From Cepaea nemoralis (taxonomy: Eukaryota > Mollusca > Gastropoda > Stylommatophora > Helicidae), in NCBI GenBank assembly GCA_014155875.1, contig JACEFZ010028302.1, positions 101,001 through 165,000 on the forward strand: a stretch of 64,000 bases of DNA. The letters are read 5' to 3'. The position numbers and the translations under genes are program-made. Below, piece by piece: positions 12,271-22,204 of this stretch; positions within the stretch are counted from its first letter, which is position 1, and each line of letters opens with the position of its first letter. The notes under the pieces were generated by a model. That model was not told the origin of the DNA, searched no databases, and saw only the letters and a list, made by a program, of their open reading frames with translations.

Positions 12271-12445
12271 GATGAAATTGATTATGGTTATTGGAGAATG
12301 GAGATTATATCATGGGCAAGTTTGCATGAGAAGATTACAGTGAGAAATTATATAGGGAAGATTACAGGGGAAAACTGTATGAGATTATACGGGAAGATAT
12401 TATGGAAATATTATATTAAACGATTGTATTGGGACGACTTGAGCT
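12271..12445 (+). repeat. Degenerate GAGATTATATGGGAA-type repeat
   Basis: Short imperfect units of AGATTATATGGGAAGATTA type. Similar sequence occurs at 13925-14060 (plus), 14215-14345 (minus) and 16060-16390 (plus). Confidence 0.6.
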
Positions 12446-12570
12446 GAGTTCCGTCAAGAACCGACATCACAATACTAGAGATATTCCTATACGTGCTCAA
12501 TCCGTATCTGCAAAATCCAGCGAAGAGTCCCAATTCTAATAGTACCAGTAGCAGTCTTATTAAAATACTT
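12446..12570 (-). mobile_element. LINE E 3' fragment
   Basis: The minus strand ends with the LINE E terminal motif (TTGTGATGTCGGTTCTTGAC) and the AGTATTAGTACCAGTAGCAG-like coding block in reverse. 5' truncated. Confidence 0.55.
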
Positions 12571-12607
12571 GTATTGGACAGTTTACACGGAAGGCTCTTT
12601 AGAACTA

Positions 12608-13055
12608 TGAGTTGACCAGGGTCTAGGTTTCGGATATTAGAAATGATGGGATGTGGGTTTAAATCCCATGGTTTTTAATCTGTCAGAGGTTAACAACACA
12701 CGTGAGCCTGCACATTTAGTCAGTGGACCAGGGTCTAGGCTTTGGATGTTAGAAATGATGGAATGTGGCCCATGGTTTTTAATCTGTCAGAGGTTAACAA
12801 CATACGTGAGCCTGCACATTTAGTCAGTGGACCAACCAAGGTCTAGATTTCGGATATTAGAAATGATGGGATGTAGGTTTAAATCCCATGGGTTTTAATC
12901 TGTCAGAGGTTAACAACACACGTGAGCCTGCACATTTAGTCAGTGGATCAGGGTCTAGGTATCGGATAGTAGAAATGATGAGATGTGGGTTTACAACCCA
13001 TGGTTCTTAATCTGTCAGAGGTTAACAATACACGTGAGCCTGCACATTTAGTACT
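12608..13055 (+). repeat. Four tandem units of about 112 bp with a tRNA-like head
   Basis: Units begin ACCAGGGTCTAGGTTTCGGA, contain GTGGGTTTAAATCCCATGG (box B-like palindrome) and end GTGAGCCTGCACATTTAGTC. A diverged single unit is at 16405-16505 and a reversed one at about 14085-14160. Probably SINE-derived tandem copies. Confidence 0.8.
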
Positions 13056-13139
13056 TTGTGTTATTTCTAGTATTATTTAATATTTTTTATTGTTTGTTTT
13101 TTAATTTTTGGTTGTTCCCATATAATTAGAAACATACAG
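13056..13139. other. AT-rich spacer
   Basis: T-rich sequence, no feature seen. Confidence 0.5.
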
Positions 13140-13525
13140 AAAATCACTCACATATATACAAAATGCTCACCCACACATACAAACACTCACTCACACTTGA
13201 AACACTCACTCACTCACACATATAAACGAGTATACAAACACTCCCCCACGCATATACAAACGAACATACAAACATTCACTCCCACATACAAACATTCACT
13301 CACACATATAAACAGGCAAGCATACACTAGCATGTACATTTACAAACGAACATACAAACACTCACTCACGCATACAAACATTCACTCACAAGTACAAACA
13401 CTCATTGAGACATACAAACACACACTTCCGAATATAAACGAGCAAACAAATACTCACCCACCCATATATAAATGAACTACAAACGCTCACTCACATATAC
13501 AAACACTCACTCGCACACGCAATCA
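13140..13525 (+). repeat. Minisatellite, left outer arm of the palindromic block
   Basis: ACTCACACATACAAACACTC-type units. Complementary in type to 14810-15745. Confidence 0.9.
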
Positions 13526-13920
13526 AGTCCACCAACAAAATCCTAAATGACAACCCAATTACCAACCATCTCCCCAGTTTCTCTAACTGTCTGATCCCAT
13601 TCTACCACCCATTAGCCATCTTCCCCATGGGAGAACTCTCAAATTAGGGACACAAAATTACACTGAGCAAGCCACGGACAATCCGGAAGAGCTCAAACCT
13701 AATCTACCAAAATAGCTTTAAACCCCAGCTCTCTATAGAGCAACCTAGACGGGTAATCCAGCAACACAATGCCACAAAAGAAAGCCTCAACCGTGGAGCC
13801 TGGCGTTGTAGTAGAAATTGAATTAAGTTGCCTTCAGGACAAACATGGGCACTCGAGGAGAGTGACGTGAATTGGTTATGTGTGGATACAAATATTAATA
13901 CACTCCAGTGGGGGAGAAAC
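13526..13920 (+). repeat. Foldback-like core repeat, copy 2 (left inner arm)
   Basis: Direct copy of 11791-12170 and inverted copy of 14425-14800. Contains CTGTCTGATCCCATTCTACC, CTCTATAGAGCAACCTAGAC and GGCACTCGAGGAGAGTGACG. No coding potential. Confidence 0.88.
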
Positions 13921-14424
13921 ATGGGAGCGGAAGTTGAGAAGGATTATGAATTTTGGAGAATGGGGATTGTATCATGGGCAAGTTTGTATGAGAAAATTAT
14001 ATGGGGAAATTATATAAGGAAGATATTAGTTACATGGGAAGATGATGGAATAATACTAGAAAACAAAACAAAGCACTCAGTGTACAGGTGATGTGTGTTG
14101 TTAACCTCTGTTGTTACAAATCCGGGAAATTAAACCTATATCCCATCATTTCAAGCATCAGCTAGCTAAACCATAGACTACTCGCTCGCCATAATTCTAA
14201 ACAGTTTTCAGTATAACACGTTACAAAACAATCTTTACACATAATCTTTTCATAAAATATTCTCATATAAGTTTATACCTTTTCTCCTATTCAATCTTCG
14301 CAATAACATTTCCCCATATAATCTTCTCATACGAATTTGCTCAAGATATAATCTCCATTATCTAATCACTATAATCCATTCCAACACACCACCCTCCCTC
14401 ATCTCGCCAACACCCCCCCCCCCC
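13921..14424. repeat. Centre of the palindromic block
   Basis: The left half (13925-14060) has AGATTATATGGGAA-type repeats in plus orientation and the right half (14215-14345) has them in minus. Between them lies a reversed copy of the tRNA-like unit of 12608-13055. A C run ends it at 14406-14426. Confidence 0.6.
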
Positions 14425-14800
14425 CGGCGTGTAATAATATTTGTATCCACACATCACCAATTCACGTCACTCTCCTCGAGTGCCCATGTTCGTCCAGAAA
14501 GCAACTTAATTCAATTTCCACTACAGCGCCAGGCTCCACGACTGAGGCTTTTTTGTGTGGCCTTGTGTTGCTGGATTCCCGTCTAGGTTGCTCTATAGAG
14601 AGCTGGGGTTTAAAGCCATTTTGGAAGATTAGGTTTGAGCTCTTTCGGAATGTCCGTGGCTTGCTCGGCGTAATTTTGTGTCCCTAATTTGAGAGTTCTC
14701 CCACGGGGAAGATGGCTAATGGGTGGTAGAATGGGATCAGACAGTTAGAGAACTTGGGGAGATGGTGGGGAATTGGGATGCCATTTAGGATCTTGTTGGT
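14425..14800 (-). repeat. Foldback-like core repeat, copy 3 (right inner arm)
   Basis: Reverse complement of 13526-13920, including the CTCGAGTGCCCATG and GGTTGCTCTATAGAGAG markers. Confidence 0.88.
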
Positions 14801-14809
14801 GGACTTGAT

Positions 14810-15745
14810 TGCGTGTGCGAGTGGTTTGATGGGGTGAGTATGTGAGTGTTTGTATGTGTGAGGGAGTTATTCCAAGTACGCAGCTGTGGGCGATTTGTTT
14901 GCATGAGTGAGTGGGTGATTGCATGTGTGAGTGAATGTTTGCATGTGTGAGTGAGAATGAATGTTTGTATGTGTGGGTAAATGTTTGTTTGTGTGAGTAA
15001 GTGTTTGTATGTGTGAGTGAGGGATGTATGTGTGAGTGAGTGTGCGCATGTGTTAGTGAGTGTTTGCATGTGTGAGTGAATTTTTGCATTATGATTGAGT
15101 GTTTGAATGTGTTAGTGAGTGTTTGCATGTGTAAATGGGTGTTTGCATGCATGAGTATGCGTTTGTATGTGTTAGTGAGTGGTTATAAGTGTGAGTTAGT
15201 GATTGCATGTGTTAGTAAGTGTTTGCATGTGTGAATGAGTGTTTGCATGTGTGAGTGAGTTTTTTTAATGTGTGAGTGAGGATTTTGTATGTGAGTGAGT
15301 GTTTGAATGTGTTAGTAAGTGTTTGCATGTGTGTTTGTATGTGTGAATAAGTGTTTGTATATGTGAATGAGTGTTGTATGTGTGAGTGAGTGTTTGCATG
15401 TGGTAGTGTATGTTAGCATGTGTGAGTGAATGCTTGCACGTATGAATGAGTGCTTGTATGCGTTAGTGAGTGTTTGCATGTGTGAATGAGTGTTCGCATG
15501 TGTGAGTAAGTGTTTGTTTGTTCCTTAGCATATGTTTTTGAGCGAGTGTTTGTATAGTCCTTACTATATGTGTGAATGAGTATTTGTCTGTTCATGAATA
15601 CATGTGTGGGTGAGTGTGTGAGTTAGTACATGTGTGAATAATCTTATGAGGTGTGTATGTGAGTGAGTATACGTGTGATTGAGTGTTTGTAAGCTCGTTT
15701 GTGTATGAGTGCGTGAGTGTTTATATGTTTCGAAATGGATTTGCA
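14810..15745 (-). repeat. Long TGTGTGAGTGAGTGTTTG minisatellite (right outer arm)
   Basis: About 930 bases of 16-24-bp units of GTGTGAGTGAGTGTTTGCAT type, the reverse complement of the arrays at 11361-11790 and 13140-13525. Long His/Thr/Ser-rich frames on the minus strand are artefacts. Confidence 0.93.
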
Positions 15746-15794
15746 TAAAACATTAAATAAATGATGATACTTAAAAACAGCCTGCTCCGTGGTG

Positions 15795-16045
15795 AAAAAG
15801 TTACGGGCACAGTTCGTAATCCCGCATACCGCTTTCGTAACGCAGCTGTGGGCGATTTGGCAGAAGACCGCCTTTAGTTGGTTTTTGTTTTATGAAATGA
15901 TATGGGTGCCGGTCGTTCAGAAAGCAATAGCAAACTACTGAATGTAAACTTTCCCAGTAATCACGAACATCCGAAAAAAAAAATGCTGGAGTTGACTGCT
16001 ACGTCCCGTAAAGAATATGCAACTAACTAACTAACCTGGAAAACA
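15795..16045 (+). mobile_element. SINE-1 (tRNA-derived head plus conserved core)
   Basis: Head GTTCGTAATCCCGCATACCG and GCAGCTGTGGGCGATTTGG, core GTCGTTCAGAAAGCAATAGC and CAAACTACTG, tail ACTGCTACGTCCCGTAAAG, then (CTAA)n. Seven further copies in the window share the core. Confidence 0.75.
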
Positions 16046-16049
16046 ACAC

Positions 16050-16505
16050 ACAATACCTCAATGCGTAGGCTCATAGTGTAGGATGATATCGTGGACAAGC
16101 TTGTATGTGAAGGCAAAATGTCATAATATTATATCTGAGTTAATATGGACAGACTGTATGAGATATACATGGAACAATTATATAGCGACGCGTGAATATA
16201 AGAGAAGATTATAAGAGATTGTGTGGGTAGATTATATAGGAGACATGATCTGGAGAATTATATGAGATTATATCGGAAAATTATATTGACAGTTTAAATT
16301 GGATAATTAAATTGATAAATGTAATGAGATAATATGGGAAGACAATATGAGAAGATTGCATTGTAACGTATTGTATTAAAATCTGTTTCGAACATTGGCG
16401 ATGCAGTGGTCGCGGATTTAGATTGCAGATATTACAAATGATGGGGTGTCAGTTGAAATCTCAGAGTACTTAATCTGCCAGGGGTTAAAACACTGAAGCC
16501 TATAC
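16050..16505 (+). repeat. Degenerate AT-rich repeat and one diverged tRNA-like unit
   Basis: 16060-16390 has imperfect AGATTATATGG-type units. 16405-16505 is a diverged copy of the 112-bp unit (GATGGGGTGTCAGTTGAAAT...CTGCCAGGGGTTAAAACAC). Confidence 0.5.
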
Positions 16506-16579
16506 GGAAAAGAAAATTGCATGTGTTTTGCGGAACGTTGCGATAAACAACAAGTTAATTTTCTATGCAATTTTTACAT

Positions 16580-16650
16580 TAATTAATTTGCCATTGCTTT
16601 CTAAACGAGAAGTCAACTTCTAAGCCCCGCTGACCGATGTAGGAAATAAA
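16580..16650 (-). mobile_element. SINE-2 core fragment
   Basis: The minus strand reads AGTTGACTTCTCGTTTAGAA then AGCAATGGCAAATT, matching the SINE-2 core at 33390-33450. Confidence 0.5.
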
Positions 16651-16748
16651 TCCACTACTAAGCGATCAGCGCACATGAAGTTTCAGTCTGCACTGACCAC
16701 ATCATTTTGTTTTCCAGTATCATCATTTATTTAGTGTATTATTTCCAT

Positions 16749-16852
16749 ACAGTTTTGCTTTTTGATTCTGGCAATGTTTTTGTGTTTCATTTGATTAACT
16801 TTTATTGCAACAGAAACTATCCAAAATGCACATAACAGTTTTGCTTTTTGAT
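16749..16852 (+). repeat. 18-bp direct repeat at the LINE C 5' junction
   Basis: ACAGTTTTGCTTTTTGAT occurs at 16749-16766 and again at 16835-16852, immediately before recognisable LINE C coding sequence. No further copy was seen after the LINE 3' end. Confidence 0.8.
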
Positions 16853-19800
16853 GCAAATCTCCATCTACTCAACAAAGCGGATGACACACCGAGCTTCTAC
16901 TCCAGAAGATGGCTTACCACTTCTACTCCAGACTTAGCTTTCTGCACAGGAGACATCCTCCACACAATCGATCGCCATGTGCTGGACCAATTAGCAGGTA
17001 GTGACCACAGACCAATCAAGCTTGTAATGAATATGGAGTATGTTCCACAGGAGCAAAAGCCCTTGCCCCGCTGGAATTACAAACGAGCAGATTGGGACAG
17101 ATTTGCCATACTAACAGACAAATATTGTGAAAACATAAATACACGATATGGCAACATAAAGCAAATGGTGGAAAGTCTAAACAGAGCGATAATACAGGCA
17201 GCCACTGAGTCCATTCCTAGAGGAGCGAGGAAAAATTACAAACCATACTGGACTGAAGAACTACAAAGTTTGGAGGACAAAGTTGAAGATGCCAGGAAGA
17301 CAGCAGAGAGAGAACAAACAATTGAAGCGAATATCTCTCTCAAAGCCATCTCAGCAAAATATAAAAGAACAGTAAATCAAACAACAAGAGATTGTTGGAG
17401 GGAAAAAACAGAAAACCTGAATTTTGACAGGGATGGAAACAAACTATGGAAACTAGTGAAAGCCATGAACAATGAAGGACCTAGAAACAAACAAATAACA
17501 ATTAAACAAGGAAATGCCTTGCTTACAGGAAAAAAGGCTGCAAATGCACTAATGGAACACTATGCAAATGCAAACCACATTGATATTACAACCGAACAGA
17601 AGAAAGCAATCAAAGACAAACAGATACATCATAGAAATACAGAGACAGCAGCAGAATATATGATGGCAAATCTAACAATGGAAGAAATGGAACAGGCAAT
17701 GAATACCCTAAAAAAGAAGAAATCACCAGGAAAGGATGGAATCACAAATGAAATGCTAATAGGACTAGGCAACAAGGCAAAGAAGAAACTACTAGCAGTC
17801 CTAAATAACAGCTGGAAGAGAGGAATAGTCCCACAGGCATGGAAGGAAGCTATACTAATACCAGTCCCAAAGAAAGGAAAAGACCTGGAAGAACCAAATG
17901 GCTATCGACCTATCAGTCTACTTAGCTGTGTAGGAAAATTAATGGAACGCATTATCAATGGCAGGCTAACATGGCATCTGGAAGAAAACAAACTCTTAAC
18001 ACCACACCAAGCAGGATTCAGAAAGTACAGATCCACTGAAGATCAAATAACCTATATAGCTCAGGAAATAGAGGATGCCTTCCAAGAGAAAAAGCACACA
18101 CTAGCAGTCTGGATAGATTTAGAAAAAGCATTTGATAAAGTATGGAAGGAAGGACTGAAAGTAAAACTGCAAAACATGCATGTTTGTGGAAAAATGTATA
18201 AATGGATCAGCCACTACCTTGAGAACAGAACTGCCAGGACAAAAGTACAAGGACAAACAAGCAAAATGATGCTGCTGGAGCAAGGTGTCCCCCAAGGAGG
18301 AGTTCTTTCACCAACATTATTCCTAGCATATATAAATGACATCACAGAAAATTTTCCAGCCAGAGTACACACATCCTCCTTTGCAGATGACCTAGCCATA
18401 TGGACATCTGAAGAATATATTAGTACAGCTAACAGCAGAATACAGCAAGCCTTATTAGCGCTAGAGGACTGGTCAAAATCATGGCTAGTGAAGATAAGTG
18501 AGGAGAAAACAACATGCACAGTGTTCTCCCTCTCAAATAAAACTCAGCAACCTAAGCTGGTATTGAATGGAAAAATATTGCGCCATGAAGAAAATCCAAA
18601 CTATCTAGGAGTCACCTTTGATCGTCGCCTGACATGGAAGACACAGGTTGAGAAAAATCGAACAAGAGCAAGGCAGAGAATGGCAATCATGAAAAAGCTT
18701 GCTGGTACAACGTGGGGAGCAGATGAGAAAGTTCTCAAGAAGTTATATACTGGACGGGTGAGGCCAGTACTGGAATATGGCATTGCAGCTTGGGCAACAG
18801 CAGCTAAGTCAAACTTTAACAAAATAAGTAGAGTCCAAAACCAAGGAATGCGAATCATAACTGGAAGCCTGAAGACAACGCCTATTAATGAACTAGAAAA
18901 GATCACTTGTTTACAACCAATGCAGGATAGAAGAGATAGCAGAGCCCAGCAACAAGCAGAAAAATTTAGAAGATTGACAGACCACCCTATGTACAACAGA
19001 TTTAATGGTTTTGGAAAGGGAAGACTGAAGCGTAGCAACTTTGTAGAAACTGCAAAACGAAGGATTAGGGCAGATCCTATACTTAACATATCAACAGTCA
19101 AGCCCATACACAATGCACACAAGTTCCCAGCTTGGAGACAGCAGCAACTGCCTGAGATGATAGAAAACATTCCTGGTATTGAGAAAAAGAACACTCAGCA
19201 TGAAACCGAAAGAAGAGAAATAACCCTAAACTACATAAAAGAACATTACCCAAGCAGGAATTGGACCCATGCATATACAGATGGATCAGCCAAAAATTCA
19301 ATAGAGAATGGAGGAGGAGGAATTCTCCTAAATTTAAAAAATGGAGTGAAAAAAACACATTCAATGGCAACTGGAAAATTTTCAAGTAACTTCAAAGCGG
19401 AGGTAGAGGCTTTGAAAACTGCAGCAGAAATGCTCCTGATGGAGGAAAATAAAGAGAAGCAAATAGCTATCTTCACAGATGCAAAGTCAGTTGTCTCAAT
19501 ACTGAAGAGCAATAACAGCACAGAACTAACTGACCTAAGAGCAGCACTCCATGGTCTATGCCAGAAATCCAAAAAAGTTGTAATACAGTGGATCCCATCA
19601 CATTGCAGTATACCTGGAAACGAAGAGGCTGACAGACTGGCAAAAGAGGGCGGACGACTACCACAGCCTGACATAGACATAACCTATAATGAGGCAAAGA
19701 GGTTGATAAAAAGCACTTATAGAACCAAATGGGAATCAGAGCATCCAGGCCATCAGAAGGATGATGCATATTACAAACTCGACCGAAGAGAACAAGTAGC

Positions 19801-20059
19801 AATCTTCAGACTCCGCACAGGACATAACAGGCTGAAATACCACTTGTTCAATAAACTAAAGATAGGAGATACCGATGAATGTAATTGTAGAACTGGAAAA
19901 ATGACAGCAAAACATTTGCTGCAGGATTGCCCAACGTATGCAGAACAGAGAAAGATATTTTGGCCCACACCTGCTTCATTTGAGGACAAGCTCTATGGAG
20001 ATATCAACAAGCTCAAGTTGACCGCAGCTTACTTTAACTGCATACAGGTTGACATTTAA
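16805..20059 (+). CDS. LINE C ORF2: partial APE endonuclease, reverse transcriptase, RNase H
   Basis: 1084 codons without a stop. The first 13-15 codons lie in junction sequence, so the ATG at 16805 is probably not the native start. Endonuclease C-terminus: STPDLAFC (residues 40-47) and GSDHRP (65-70). RT: GYRPISLLS (about 364), WIDLEKAFD (about 435), GVPQGGVLSPTLF, FADDLAIW (about 525; catalytic Asp pair) and YLGVTFD. RNase H: YTDGSAKNS (about 823), AEVEALK, FTDAKSVV and IPSHCSIPGNEEAD. A terminal C-x-C-x7-H-x4-C zinc-like motif is near 1028-1043. All RT and RNase H catalytic acidic residues appear present. The missing endonuclease N-terminus should prevent autonomous movement. Confidence 0.94.
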   Translation: MQQKLSKMHITVLLFDANLHLLNKADDTPSFYSRRWLTTSTPDLAFCTGDILHTIDRHVLDQLAGSDHRPIKLVMNMEYVPQEQKPLPRWNYKRADWDRFAILTDKYCENINTRYGNIKQMVESLNRAIIQAATESIPRGARKNYKPYWTEELQSLEDKVEDARKTAEREQTIEANISLKAISAKYKRTVNQTTRDCWREKTENLNFDRDGNKLWKLVKAMNNEGPRNKQITIKQGNALLTGKKAANALMEHYANANHIDITTEQKKAIKDKQIHHRNTETAAEYMMANLTMEEMEQAMNTLKKKKSPGKDGITNEMLIGLGNKAKKKLLAVLNNSWKRGIVPQAWKEAILIPVPKKGKDLEEPNGYRPISLLSCVGKLMERIINGRLTWHLEENKLLTPHQAGFRKYRSTEDQITYIAQEIEDAFQEKKHTLAVWIDLEKAFDKVWKEGLKVKLQNMHVCGKMYKWISHYLENRTARTKVQGQTSKMMLLEQGVPQGGVLSPTLFLAYINDITENFPARVHTSSFADDLAIWTSEEYISTANSRIQQALLALEDWSKSWLVKISEEKTTCTVFSLSNKTQQPKLVLNGKILRHEENPNYLGVTFDRRLTWKTQVEKNRTRARQRMAIMKKLAGTTWGADEKVLKKLYTGRVRPVLEYGIAAWATAAKSNFNKISRVQNQGMRIITGSLKTTPINELEKITCLQPMQDRRDSRAQQQAEKFRRLTDHPMYNRFNGFGKGRLKRSNFVETAKRRIRADPILNISTVKPIHNAHKFPAWRQQQLPEMIENIPGIEKKNTQHETERREITLNYIKEHYPSRNWTHAYTDGSAKNSIENGGGGILLNLKNGVKKTHSMATGKFSSNFKAEVEALKTAAEMLLMEENKEKQIAIFTDAKSVVSILKSNNSTELTDLRAALHGLCQKSKKVVIQWIPSHCSIPGNEEADRLAKEGGRLPQPDIDITYNEAKRLIKSTYRTKWESEHPGHQKDDAYYKLDRREQVAIFRLRTGHNRLKYHLFNKLKIGDTDECNCRTGKMTAKHLLQDCPTYAEQRKIFWPTPASFEDKLYGDINKLKLTAAYFNCIQVDI

Positions 20060-20912
20060 AGGTGCATGAAGACCCAGAGGCATGAAATGGAATATTGCTT
20101 GGATAGCAAATCCATTATGTGGAAAGTCCAAATCGAAAGCTTGCTGTGTGGGCTTCATAAAAGGTGGAAAAGTGTTCTAGTGGCACGAAATGGAATATTG
20201 CTTGGATAGCAAATCCATTACGTGGAAAGTCCGAATCAAAAGCCCATTGTGTGGGCTTCATAAAAGGTGGAAAAGTGTCCTAGTGGCATGAAATGGAATA
20301 TTGCTTGGATAGCAAATCCATTACGTGGAAAGTCCTAATCAAAAGCCCACTGTGTGGACTTCATAAAAGGTGGAAAAGTGTCCTAGTGGCACGAAATGGA
20401 ATATTGCTTGGATAGCAAATCCATTACATGGAAAGTCCGAATCGAAAGCTCACTGTGTGGATGTCATCTGCAGACTGCATACTTCTGGTTTCCGGAAGAA
20501 CAGCCTATGGTGAACGGAAGGCCCAATATACGGAAGTGAGGCTAAGCAGCCATGTGCAGGACGTGACGATTCCTTGGGTGAGCCCAGTACCAGAGCGCTA
20601 TGTATCGGCTCTGCAAGTATGGAAGCCTCCTTGGATGGCGGGGAATGCCCATGGTCTGCCCCTGCCTTCCCTTGAGGGCTGACCAGGATCTTTGGCTGTT
20701 CTATATGGACCAGCTGGGATGGGGGATAACACCACAACAGTGAGAGTCAAACGTCCTAAGAAACCCCGGGAAGGTTAACCCGGTCAACAAATGCCCGCAG
20801 AAGTCGGATGTGTCGGCCTAACGGCGCAAGAACGCAGCTCTGCTGTAAACAGGCACAACGCAATCACATCCGAAAAAAAACTAAACTCCGGATGAACGAA
20901 GAAGAAGAAGAA
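16845..20912 (+). mobile_element. LINE C, Jockey/I-type non-LTR retrotransposon, 5' truncated
   Basis: Contains the end of the APE endonuclease, full RT and RNase H coding sequence, and a long 3' UTR with four 103-bp repeats (20080-20470). The 3' tail (GAA)n is at 20895-20912. The intact frame makes this the youngest-looking LINE here. The N-terminal endonuclease and any ORF1 are absent. Confidence 0.9.
20080..20470 (+). repeat. Four 103-bp repeats in the LINE C 3' UTR
   Basis: Units start ACGAAATGGAATATTGCTTG, contain CAAATCCATTACGTGGAAAG and end CATAAAAGGTGG. Unit starts are near 20080, 20184, 20287 and 20389, with only a few differences between units. The remaining UTR to 20912 is non-coding. 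Confidence 0.92.
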
Positions 20913-21265
20913 GAATCAACTCTGGAAATAAGATATACTATGCACTACACCATCTGCTAAAATCAAATGCGCTATCTCGCAACACTAAGATCACAATATA
21001 CAAAACATACTGGGGCATATAGAAAGAATGGAAGATAATAGGGAAACAAAACTCGCTTACACTCAAGAAATAAATGGCCGTAGAACCAGAGGTAGATCAA
21101 TAAAACGGTGGGTGGAGAGATAATATGCATACAGACCAACAAGCACTTGGAATCATCGACTGGCAAGAGAAGGTCAACCAGAGAGACGAATGGAGACGGC
21201 TTGTATCTGCAGCAAAGAACCTCAAGTGGCTCGGAATGCTGAAGAAGAAGAGATCCTTGCGCTTG
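20913..21265 (+). pseudogene. LINE B fragment, internally deleted
   Basis: Starts AATCAACTCTGGAAATAAG, matching LINE B sequence opposite 3850. At about 21009 it jumps to the part opposite 3545 (HIERMEDNRET region) and then runs to the LINE B 3' end (TGAAGAAGAAGAGA). The jump removes the LYGSETW region. Confidence 0.8.
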
Positions 21266-21299
21266 ATGCTTGCAGCAAAGAGATTTTATGTCAGGTTCC

Positions 21300-21428
21300 A
21301 AATTAGTTAACAAGTCTCAAGTCTCCCCGTTTTGTTATACCCAGTCGATTTCTTCCATTTTCGAATTGCCCCCCTTAACAATCGAATTGCCCCCCTGTGG
21401 GGCGTGGGCCCCACGTTGGGAAACACTG
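21300..21428 (-). mobile_element. hAT-type terminal fragment
   Basis: The minus strand starts CAGTGTTTCCCAACGTGGGG, a typical hAT/Charlie-like terminus. The partner end is not found, so this is a remnant. Confidence 0.5.
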
Positions 21429-21880
21429 CATTAGATGAAACCAAACATTGAAGTGTAGTTGTTCCACGTACCAAGGAAATCAGAACTGTCGGATAATATC
21501 TAGTAAATAAAGCAAGCCATTTTAGTCTAGATACAATGACTGTTTAAGAGTGAAAATATAGAACATTTCGCTAGAAGAAAACGTCATGTTCATGACACAG
21601 CGTTCCATTATTTTTCACTGTGTGGAATTATGAGATCTTGGTTTTTCTAAAACTATTAGGAACCGTTGTGTTAGGAACAATAATAGTATTTTTCATGGAT
21701 TATATTTACATGGGATTCAGATCTCATGGTCATCAGAGCTCCTGGAGGAGGACATGTCTGGAGAGAAGGACACGACTTCGGTGAGGTCCATTGTGATGAG
21801 TCTTGTGATGTCGTGTGATCCTTGCCATGATGAGTGGACTCTGAACATGAGCTCTGTGGTCTGACCTATACATTTACCTT
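21429..21880. other. Unassigned sequence
   Basis: No coding, RNA or clear repeat signal seen. Ordinary AT-rich sequence. Confidence 0.4.
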
Positions 21881-21884
21881 AGAA

Positions 21885-22180
21885 TACACGACACACATTT
21901 TCTTCGCATACACGTCTCATATACGTTACACTTTTTTCTTTTAATAAATTAATCTTTATTAATTTTTGGAAGCAAGAGTTGTTGAGTATGTTGCGTTGGG
22001 GAAGTATGAGAGGGGGCACAGTACGACAGTGAGAGAGTGATAGGAAAGGTGTCCATGGGCTGATGGAGTGTGTTGGACGGAAGCTGGTGGATTCTCCAGG
22101 ATATTGATAGGGGAAAATATTATAATGTGGGTGTTGACTCTCTTCACTCCAGGGACGACACTTTAAAGGAGGACACGACA
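21885..22180 (-). repeat. LTR-like interspersed repeat, copy 1
   Basis: Reverse complement of 33918-34255: TCCCTGGAGTGAAGAGAG, TATTCTGGAGAATCCACCAG-like centre, AATAAAGATTAATTTATTAA, then GTGTAACGTATATGAGACGT. Carries a poly(A) signal-like AATAAA and no ORF. Either a solo LTR or a non-autonomous element. Confidence 0.6.
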
Positions 22181-22204
22181 CCTAGGTATGTGAAGCTGTT
22201 GACT

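Noticed and set aside
14745..15152. His/Thr/Ser-rich minus-strand ORFs in the TGTGTGAGTG array
   Set aside because: Minisatellite translation; many overlapping equivalents.
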